NCBI GenBank assembly: GCA_030538185.1
Contig: JAUNUK010000003.1
Coordinates: 298,125 to 362,124 of the forward strand
DNA: 64,000 nt
Reading direction: 5' to 3'
Origin: Actinomycetaceae bacterium
GTDB lineage: Bacteria; Actinomycetota; Actinomycetes; Actinomycetales; Actinomycetaceae
The position numbers and the translations under genes are program-made. Below are positions 53,990 through 61,400 of this stretch, piece after piece (the first letter of the stretch is position 1; the number at the start of each line of letters is the position of its first letter). Under the pieces are notes generated by a model. It was not told the origin of the DNA and ran no database searches. It saw only the letters and a program-made list of their open reading frames with translations.

Positions 53990-55060
53990 CTAGACCTTAC
54001 CTTCCAGAGCCTGAGGCCGTCCCTCTGAACGCGGGACCCAATATGAAAGCGTCGAATGAACAATGAACCTTTCGGCGTTGCCGTACTCAGGATGGCAAGT
54101 GGTCAAGGTCATCATCCTAATGTCGGTGGGCGTATCCAAAGGCTGACCCGGTACCGGGTTAATAACCTCTCGTTGCGAGGGCAAAACAATCTGTGTTTCG
54201 GTCACCTGGTAAACCAGCCAGGCATCCTTGGTCTGTACGACCAAAGGGTCACCTATTTGCAGTTCTTCGACCCTTCGGAAGTTATTTCCATATGAACGCC
54301 TGTGTCCGGCTAATGAGAAGTTCCCGATATTCCCTGGTGAAGTTGTGTCTGTGTAATGCCCTGCATATCCGGTATTGAGCACGGCTGCTGTCGTACCTTC
54401 AGCTACCGGGATGGTCATCCGATCCCACCTGGGCACATGCAGGGTTGCAAAAGTATCGCCGATGGCACCCACGCGGGCCTCCGGCGGGGGATCTGTGCGA
54501 CGCTCTTGCGTGTACTCTTCGGGGGCTTTGGCAAGGGTTTTTGTGAATGACGTGACGGCAGCGTCGGTGACACCCGAAACCTCCCAGGTCGTAACGTAAA
54601 GCTGCCAAAACACAAAGAGCCCCAAAACGATACCTGCCGTGAAGCACAGATCCCTCAAGATCACTATGACCAACAGTCCGAGTGATTTCTTTTTCTTAGG
54701 CTTGGTTTCGGGCTTAGATTCGGCCGTGGCTTCACCCGTGGCTTCGGCCTGCCCTACCCCCTTTATTTCCGAGGGCGAAACACCGTCGACCATCACAGCA
54801 ACAGGAGACTCAAAAGGTAATTTTTCTTCTGCATTACGCCGATTAACAGTTGCCGTAGTTGACGGATTAGGCATAGTTTCGACGCTTGGGGGAGTTGCGG
54901 CAATCGTGTCCTTTGCCTCAACCTCAATGGATGACGTGGTTGACGAAATGTCTCGATTTTCTTGTTGTCTGCGGCGTTCACGCCTGGACATGGCTGGTGC
55001 GTCTGGCCGGGATCCTGAGACAGGTAAAACATCGCGCGGATTGGGCGTTCTATTCTCCAT
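53990..55060 (-). CDS. srtE: Class E sortase
   Basis: Sortase transpeptidase with catalytic His in NFSLAGHRRSYG, Cys in the TLXTC motif MTLTTCHPEYG, and Arg in AERFIVHSTL. The TLxTC form and position next to pknB identify class E, the housekeeping sortase of many actinobacteria, which recognises LAxTG signals; the large surface protein at 58492 ends in LARTG, so it is a likely substrate. The N-terminal 110 residues are a long polar cytoplasmic region, then one TM helix (VIVILRDLCFTAGIVLGLFVFWQLY). A GATGACGTGGTTGACG element (54930-54945) and a CCGAGGGCG motif (54769-54777) lie in the N-terminal region coding sequence. Confidence 0.95.
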   Translation of the reverse strand: MENRTPNPRDVLPVSGSRPDAPAMSRRERRRQQENRDISSTTSSIEVEAKDTIAATPPSVETMPNPSTTATVNRRNAEEKLPFESPVAVMVDGVSPSEIKGVGQAEATGEATAESKPETKPKKKKSLGLLVIVILRDLCFTAGIVLGLFVFWQLYVTTWEVSGVTDAAVTSFTKTLAKAPEEYTQERRTDPPPEARVGAIGDTFATLHVPRWDRMTIPVAEGTTAAVLNTGYAGHYTDTTSPGNIGNFSLAGHRRSYGNNFRRVEELQIGDPLVVQTKDAWLVYQVTETQIVLPSQREVINPVPGQPLDTPTDIRMMTLTTCHPEYGNAERFIVHSTLSYWVPRSEGRPQALEGKV

Positions 55061-55062
55061 CT

Positions 55063-55839
55063 CTACCCCTCCTTTTCGCCTTTTTGTCCGCCGTTACCCC
55101 CATCACCAGTTATCTGCGCATGGGATAACTTTGGGATCTCCACAACTGCCGGAAGTGTTAAAGCCGCTTTTTCTTCTACTGACCAGCCTAGACCAATCGC
55201 TCTGACATATTCTTGGTAAATCTGGACACCTTGGGATTTTCGAAGGCCCTCTTGAAGTTGGGCAATATCCCCAATTGCCGCCACTTCATATGGAGGTGAA
55301 TAGGTTTTGGATTGCACAACTATCACATTGCCAACGCAGCGAATCTGCGAAGTGCTTAAGATCCTGTGCCCTTGCACACTCACTGCCTTAGCTCCCCCTG
55401 CCCACAGAGCATTTATCACTGCTTCCACATCTTGCTGGTGGACAACTAGGTCATCAGGCTCCAGATTCCTTGAGGTCACCAATTGCGGGTTTTGCACATC
55501 CCATAACTTGACGACCAGACCACTGCCCTTGATGTCATCTTGACCAATCGCCAAGGCCTCATCACCTCGCAACTCAACGGGGACAGTGGCCTCGCGCTTC
55601 ACAAGGTTATTGATCTGCTCTTGCGTTCTGGAGGCCACTGCCTCCCACACTGCGACGTCATCGACAGTTTTCGCGACAACGCTGGATAAATCGCCTGAAG
55701 CAGCTGTGCGGGCACGCTCCCCAAGGGTCTGCGCCGACACGGCAAATATTAAGCCACAAAGGGCCATACCCAGGATCGTAAGAATCCAAGGGTTCTGCTT
55801 GTATTTACCCCTGCGATCGTCCCTACGTCGCTTGCCCAC
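55063..55839 (-). CDS. DUF881 family protein, 258 aa
   Basis: A basic N-terminus and one TM helix (NPWILTILGMALCGLIFAVSA) are followed by an extracytoplasmic region with a coiled-coil start (TQEQINNLVKREA) and the DUF881 core (GSGLVVKLWDVQNPQ, DLVVHQQDVEAVINALWAGGAKAVSVQGHRI, YEVAAIGDIAQLQEGL). Such proteins lie near the division and srtE genes in many actinobacteria and Firmicutes; the molecular function is unknown. The stop is 2 bp from the srtE start, so the two are coupled. It is divergent from crgA. Confidence 0.9.
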   Translation of the reverse strand: MGKRRRDDRRGKYKQNPWILTILGMALCGLIFAVSAQTLGERARTAASGDLSSVVAKTVDDVAVWEAVASRTQEQINNLVKREATVPVELRGDEALAIGQDDIKGSGLVVKLWDVQNPQLVTSRNLEPDDLVVHQQDVEAVINALWAGGAKAVSVQGHRILSTSQIRCVGNVIVVQSKTYSPPYEVAAIGDIAQLQEGLRKSQGVQIYQEYVRAIGLGWSVEEKAALTLPAVVEIPKLSHAQITGDGGNGGQKGEKEG

Positions 55840-55943
55840 TGCTTCACCTCTTCCATCACTACCGAAACTGGGCTTTGGTCTGTGTGCCGAATACGCATAG
55901 AATCGCCCTTAGATGAAACCCCTTCAAGAAAAGGATTCCTCCT

Positions 55944-56216
55944 TTGGCCGAGTCAAAGAAACGAAAGAAAACGGGCTCCAATAAGCCTGTAGTCTCTACT
56001 GACGAGATCCCTCCCTCATGGACAGAGGGGATTAAACAATCCCCCCGCTGGTATGCGCCTTTAGCCTTTATTCTCATGGGCATCGGTCTACTGTGGATCG
56101 TGATTTTCTATGCCATTTCGGCCAATGTGAATCTTTTTGGCATCGGGTATTGGAACCTGGTTGGCGGCTTCGGCTTTATTATGGCCGGTTTCATCATGCT
56201 GATGTGGTGGAAGTAA
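55944..56216 (+). CDS. crgA: Cell division protein CrgA
   Basis: A small protein of 90 aa with a basic N-terminus (MAESKKRKKTGSNK), then two TM helices (WYAPLAFILMGIGLLWIVIFYA and NLVGGFGFIMAGFIMLMWWK), the standard CrgA/WhiP layout. CrgA coordinates septum formation with FtsZ, FtsQ and PBPs in actinobacteria. The start is TTG 55944, preceded by AAGGA at eight nucleotides. Its end overlaps the convergent rhomboid gene by 23 bp. Confidence 0.93.
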   Translation: MAESKKRKKTGSNKPVVSTDEIPPSWTEGIKQSPRWYAPLAFILMGIGLLWIVIFYAISANVNLFGIGYWNLVGGFGFIMAGFIMLMWWK

Positions 56217-57069
56217 CACCTCCCCGATCAACAACATTTCCGAGGGCGACCGTCTGAGTAGATGTCTGTTGGGGAAGGTCGCGTAGCAGTGCGTACCCAT
56301 AGGCCGCGTGGACAGCCCCGACAATGCCAGCAAAAATCGCGACTGAGACAACCACGTCAACTATGATTCGGCTTATTTTAGCTAGTTTAACGGTTCGAAC
56401 ATAGAGGGCAGTGAGAACTGCTCCCACCAGCATTCCCCCAATATGGGCCTGCCAAGCCAGGTTAGGAATGACAAATCCCAAGATCAGGTTGATGCCAATG
56501 AGTACAACCATCGATTTCACCGGCAGTTTGATCTTTTTAAAGACCACGACGATTGCAGCGAATAATCCAAAGACAGCCCCCGAGGCTCCCACGGTTACCG
56601 CTACCCAAGCCTTGGGGTCAATGACGACCACGGCAGAAAACGCCGCAGACCCGCCCAAGGCGGCAAGGCCATAGAGGACGATATAGCGTGCTCTTCCAAG
56701 GAGCTGTTCCAGGGTTGGGCCAACAAGATATAGGGCGTACATATTAAACAACAGATGAATTATTCCTCCGTGCATAAATGCCGCAGTGATAAAGCGATAT
56801 GGCTGAAGAAGTGAGGATGCCGGCTGGAATGCCAGGTATGACACGAGAGGCGGATAAATTTTTTGCGCCACCAGCATCACAACACATATGACGATAATGC
56901 TGTAGGTTACCCAAGGTTTCCAAGGCTTATCTCCAGCAAATCGAGGTTGACGTGGTTGACGTTCATCGTCTCCCACCGCCCTGAGGTAACTCTGCTGATT
57001 TTTGGGTCCGTCGCCCCGAGGTCCATCAACTTGGTCGATGTCCTCGGGGCGGGGCGGCATCTGTGTCAT
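56194..57069 (-). CDS. Rhomboid-family intramembrane serine protease, 291 aa
   Basis: A polar N-terminus of about 55 residues is followed by a six-TM rhomboid core. Catalytic Ser is in VGASGAVFGL (GxSG motif) and His in AWQAHIGGMLVGA; the L1-loop segment FMHGGIIHLLFNMYAL is also present. Both residues of the dyad are intact, so an active protease is expected. Substrates are unknown. The N-terminal region is encoded with a GTTGACGTGGTTGACG element (56946-56961, antisense frame PRQPRF). Its start overlaps the ppiA stop by 4 nt (ATGA). This gene order is standard near the actinobacterial replication origin. Confidence 0.93.
   Translation of the reverse strand: MTQMPPRPEDIDQVDGPRGDGPKNQQSYLRAVGDDERQPRQPRFAGDKPWKPWVTYSIIVICVVMLVAQKIYPPLVSYLAFQPASSLLQPYRFITAAFMHGGIIHLLFNMYALYLVGPTLEQLLGRARYIVLYGLAALGGSAAFSAVVVIDPKAWVAVTVGASGAVFGLFAAIVVVFKKIKLPVKSMVVLIGINLILGFVIPNLAWQAHIGGMLVGAVLTALYVRTVKLAKISRIIVDVVVSVAIFAGIVGAVHAAYGYALLRDLPQQTSTQTVALGNVVDRGGVTSTTSA
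56946..56961 (-). repeat. GTTGACGTGGTTGACG element in the rhomboid gene
   Basis: An exact copy of the element, on the plus strand inside the minus-strand rhomboid gene, where it reads as RQPRQP in the polar N-terminal region. Confidence 0.7.
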
Positions 57070-57587
57070 TCGATTATGTCAACGTTCAATAGGACAACTG
57101 GCTCCAAAGGGCGATCTTGAGGATCCGTTGGTACGGAAATAATGCGGTCAACAACCGCCCGAGATTCCTCGTCTGCAACCTTGCCAAAGATAGTGTGCTT
57201 GCCCGTCAGCCAGGTTGTCGGCTGTACCGTGATGAAGAACTGAGAGCCGTTTGTCCCCTTGCCTCCTCTGACGCCAGCATTAGCCATAGCCAGAAGGTAT
57301 GGCTCTGTGAAGCCCAGTTCTGGGTGGATTTCGTCGTTGAAGGTATAACCTGGCCCCCCTGTGCCTGTTCCCAGGGGATCACCACCTTGGATCATGAACC
57401 CCTCAATAATCCTGTGAAAGTCAACGTCCTTATAAAGGGGCCCTGTTTGCGTTTCACCAGTCATCGGGTGTGTCCAGGTCTTTGACCCATTGGCCAAGCC
57501 AACAAAGTTCTTCACTGTGTTGGGGGCGTGTAGCGGATAAAGTTCGAGGCGGATATCGCCTTCAGTCGTATGCATAATTGCTTCCAT
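57066..57587 (-). CDS. ppiA: Cyclophilin-type peptidyl-prolyl cis-trans isomerase
   Basis: A cytosolic cyclophilin: IMHTTEGDIRLELYPLHAPNTVKNFVGLA, then DFHRIIEGFMIQGGDP (active-site Arg in FHRII, with FMIQGGDP), NAGVRGGKGTNGSQFFITVQPTTWLTGKHTIFGKV. The length is about 173 aa. The frame opens at ATG 57605, but ATG 57587 (MEAIMHTTEGD) matches the family start. There is no signal peptide. It catalyses proline isomerisation during protein folding and is translationally coupled to the rhomboid gene. Confidence 0.95.
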   Translation of the reverse strand: MEAIMHTTEGDIRLELYPLHAPNTVKNFVGLANGSKTWTHPMTGETQTGPLYKDVDFHRIIEGFMIQGGDPLGTGTGGPGYTFNDEIHPELGFTEPYLLAMANAGVRGGKGTNGSQFFITVQPTTWLTGKHTIFGKVADEESRAVVDRIISVPTDPQDRPLEPVVLLNVDIIE

Positions 57588-57705
57588 ACCTCGATCTTTC
57601 CACATTAATCGTCTATCGGCGTGCGCTAGGACTCATAGGTTGGCACAATAGGATGGTGGGAATCGCCCACACAACCCGAACCCTTAATGGAGAGGGAGTA
57701 CATTC

Positions 57706-58359
57706 ATGCAATTTGCCGGTAAAGATGCTAACGATCTTCGTCTGTGGTCTGCACGGGCCGCCGACAAGGCCCTGGATGCAGCCGAGCTCGTCGCCGATGC
57801 GACGGTACACATGGTGGAACAGGCTCGCCCAAAGGTTGAGGCTGCACTTGAAAATGCTGTTGCTACCTCACGTAGCACCGCTCAAGTGGCTCGCGAGGTC
57901 GTTGCACCAAAGCTCATAGCCTACAGGGATGCGACCATTCCGAAGATCGAGGCCGCCTGGGATGCGGCAGTCCCAAGATTCGAGGCCGCCATCGACGCCG
58001 CTGGCCCAAAAATTGAGGCTGCGAAAGAAAAAATTGTTGATGATTACGCCGTACGAGCCCAAACTGCCATCAAGAGCGCAACAGATGCGGCTCACAGTAA
58101 GGGATCACTCACCGAAAAAGCAACGAAAGCAGGGGATGCAGCAATGTCAGCACTGAAAACACCTACACGGAAGAAACGTTGTCCCCTCCCGGCTCCGTGG
58201 CTGTGGACCGCTTTGGCGGCTGTGGTAGCCGTCGTTGGCATTATTGCCTGGCGCAGGGCTCAACCGATTGACGACCCGTGGGCAGAAGAAGCCTGGGAGG
58301 ACGTGGATGAAGACCTGGTCGTTATCCTTGACCCCTCAGAAGAGGATTCTGCGAAATAA
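57706..58359 (+). CDS. Ala-rich helical membrane-anchored protein, 217 aa
   Basis: I do not recognise this protein. Residues 1-140 are highly helical and Ala/Lys/Glu-rich with heptad-like repeats (KALDAAELVADATVHMVEQARPKVEAALE, and the repeated IPKIEAAWDAAVPRFEAAIDAAGPKIEAAKE), reminiscent of apolipoprotein-like or YtxH-type proteins. One TM helix follows (WLWTALAAVVAVVGIIAWRRA), then an acidic C-terminal tail. GGGAG lies before ATG 57706. The internal 11-residue repeat suggests an amphipathic helix that lies on a membrane. It is divergent from ppiA and is followed by a strong hairpin. Confidence 0.75.
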   Translation: MQFAGKDANDLRLWSARAADKALDAAELVADATVHMVEQARPKVEAALENAVATSRSTAQVAREVVAPKLIAYRDATIPKIEAAWDAAVPRFEAAIDAAGPKIEAAKEKIVDDYAVRAQTAIKSATDAAHSKGSLTEKATKAGDAAMSALKTPTRKKRCPLPAPWLWTALAAVVAVVGIIAWRRAQPIDDPWAEEAWEDVDEDLVVILDPSEEDSAK

Positions 58360-58376
58360 CACGTAGTACGCACAAG

Positions 58377-58413
58377 TGTTGTGGGGGACCAACCGAGTTG
58401 GTCCCCCACAACA
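58377..58413. terminator. 17-bp perfect hairpin between convergent genes
   Basis: TGTTGTGGGGGACCAAC (58377-58393) pairs perfectly with GTTGGTCCCCCACAACA (58397-58413) around a 3-nt loop, followed by TTT. It is symmetric, so it can act as a bidirectional terminator for the plus-strand Ala-rich gene and the minus-strand surface protein. Confidence 0.85.
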
Positions 58414-58419
58414 TTTCCC

Positions 58420-58484
58420 CGGTGTGTGACATGTGGCTCCTTGTACGTGTTTTAGCTGTCCACTGAGCCGCGTGTCACACACCG
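58420..58484. repeat. 19-bp imperfect inverted repeat beside the terminator
   Basis: 58420-58438 (starting CGGTGTGTGACA) pairs with 58466-58484 (ending TGTCACACACCG) with two mismatches, enclosing a 27-nt loop. It lies just past the stop of the surface protein gene, so it may be a second terminator of that gene or protect its mRNA 3' end. Confidence 0.6.
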
Positions 58485-58491
58485 AAGGTGA

Positions 58492-61400
58492 CTAAGAGAT
58501 AGTGTTTCTAGTCCTCAAGCGGCGTTTGCTTGCCAAGATTCCCAGGCCAAGCGCGAGGCCAAGCGCAAGGGCTGATGCGGCACCCAGCATTAGCGAATCG
58601 TCAGCACCTGTACGTGCCAAAGGCGGCTTCTTAGGAATCGTGATGCTTGGCACCTGCGGCGCCGGGTGCGTCACAACACCCAAGACAGGGGGCGAGGGCG
58701 GAGTTGTCGAAACTGATGCCACCGGCGGGGTAGAGGTGGTTGTCACTGTAGTGGTCACCGTACCTGGCGTGCCAGGTGTCGTCACCGTCGTAGTGGTGCT
58801 TGGAGGACTGTCAATCACTATGGTCTGAGCAATATCATTGGGGTTAATGTGCTCCTTGTAGGCGCTACCTTCCAGACCATCAAGTGCGAACAGCCTTTCA
58901 AAGACAACCAGTTGGCGTCCTGCCCAGTTGCGCGACAGATGTGCCGGAACCGTGAAGTCCAAAGTCCACTGGCCAGAGGAAACCTTAACTCCCGGAACAC
59001 CTACAGCTGTTTTCACGCGCTTTACGGCCTTGATCCCCGTATCGGTCCACGCGTTTCCACTGCCCTTGAGCACCAAGGAGCCTCGCAACTCGTATTCGGT
59101 ATTGGCCGGCAGATTGATATAGCTGATGGTGTCCCTAACGATTCCACCGCTGTTGGCAGACAAGACCTTGTCATTACCTTCCAGGGCGTTGGTGTAGATT
59201 TCACCTTCATAGACCTTCTCGGTGTTCACACTTTGTTCAACGGATTCCTTGTCATCGTGTTTGACGACCAGGTTTTCTTCCCCTGTTGAACTGACCGTGT
59301 ACAGGTACTCGAAGACAACCAGTTCTTTGCCCTGGACATACTCTGGAACAGCGATATCCATTATCCACTGACCGAATGTAGTCTGGGCCTTAACGCTCGC
59401 ACGGATAATCAAATCCTTGTCGCTGTTGGCGTTTTCCTTGACGATGTGACCGTCTGTCCTGTTCCACAGTTTGCCTATCAGCAGGTAATCACCAGCAGGG
59501 ATGTTTTTGTAGGTCACGGTATCCCTGATGACCTGCTCAGCACCCTCAAGTACCTTGTCACCATCCGCTTTATCCAAAGCCGTTGTTTGGAGCTCAGGGG
59601 TATCAGTCGTGAAGGTGTTTGTGGCCAGCACGGATACGTGAGTGAGGTCTGCAACCGTAAAGTGTGCCCTATCCGTTTCATGGCCACTTGACCATCCACC
59701 TGGTGAACCCGCAACCTCCAAAGCCCAGACGACCTTCTGTGTAATCAACGAAAGTGTCGAGAGCTTTTCGATCACAGTGCACTTCGAACCCAAGGGCAGA
59801 CCCTTCACCTTTGGCGAGGTCTCATTGGCCTTCAGGTTGAAGGTGCCTGATACCTTGCCGTCCTTAACCGTCACTCCTGAACCGACGGCGGCACCGTCAG
59901 GGATCGAACATTCGTAGGTGAATGTGAAGGGCCCTTCAATGGTCTTTCCGGTTTGATTGACAACCTTCTTTATGACATCAAAGGAACCAAAGCCCTGTCT
60001 AAACTCAACGTTCTGCTTAGATGTCGACGCATCAGGATTGCGTTCCTCGTGCGCGGCAATCACCTTGGTACCAGGCGTTACATTGCCTTCAGCATCCACT
60101 GTTCCGGCCGGATAGAGGTACTCGAAGACAACCAGTTTCAAGGAGTCAACACCCGTGATCAGTGGCATGGTGATAGGAACCCTCCACGAACCTTTGCCTG
60201 CTGCGTTCGACGTCACGGTGTGAACAGCCACGGGCATCAGATCCTCAGATAATTTATCGCCGCTGCCCATATAGCGCAGCTCGGTCACCAAGACGTAGTC
60301 TGTGTTGGCTTTAAGGTTGCCGTATGAAACCAGGTCATCAAAGACCTGACCACCGCCAATAGTGGTCCCAGCGTCTGTGCGCGCCTTGGTTGTGATCCAA
60401 GGGTTGTCCGTAATGGTGTTGGTCGCATTTAGGACACGGCCCGAAACATTTGTCCCGGCTTCAATCATGAAAGACAGTCGCCCATCCTGTCCGGCAAACA
60501 GATCTGTGCTTACCGGATTGCCCGAGGCATCGAGCTTAACTTCGGTCCAGGTCAACGTGGCTGACTGGCTGCTCAGGGTGTTAACCCAGTTCATGTCCTC
60601 CCAGATCTCACAGCGCTGGCCTTCGGGAATGCCCTGGACTTTCGCTGTTTTACCGGCAGCGATCATCAAGGTGCCTGCCTTGTCAGACTTCGCCCATCCG
60701 CTTGTCATCGTGGCATCGGGAACGTAGCACTGGTAGTCAAACTTAAACTCCATGGACTTCGTTGCATCCGCTATAGTCGAGTCCTTACCGGGCTTGAGGA
60801 TCTTGGTGACCTCAAAGCCGCCAAACACAGGCTTTACTTCTTCTTCCTCAACAAAGACGGTTTGTTTTCCGTCATCGAAGTCATCGTGTAAAACAACCAT
60901 GACGGTGTGATTCCCAACAACAGCGCCCGTTGCGTCAACCATGTCAACGGTTCCTGTCAAGGCTTCGAAGACCACGAAGGATGCACCCGGGACCACCACA
61001 TTGCCTGGCACCTTGAAAGTAACCTTTTCATTCCCCTCGCGAGGAACAATGCCGGTCTTCGGATCCTTGGCGACCTTGAAGGTCACGGGTGTGGCCGTAG
61101 CCCCTGCCACTGGCTGCTTCGTCTTCTTGTCCATCAAGACGCCCTGCAGGGTGTAGGTTCCTGGGGCCAAGTTCCTCCAGGTCACTGTGTCTATCACCGT
61201 GGCATCTTTCCCTGCCTCCAAGGCTTTACCGCCCGTGAGGTTCTCTGCCGAGGTCTCAATGTCTGGTGAATAGATCGTCTGGGCCTCATCGTTGAGGTCC
61301 GCGTGGCTGGCAACCGGAATGTTGTCCTGCGTCAGATCCTCGAAGACCACGACTGGTATGCCAGCAATCCTTGAGGCAGGCAACGTAAACTCCACTGTTT

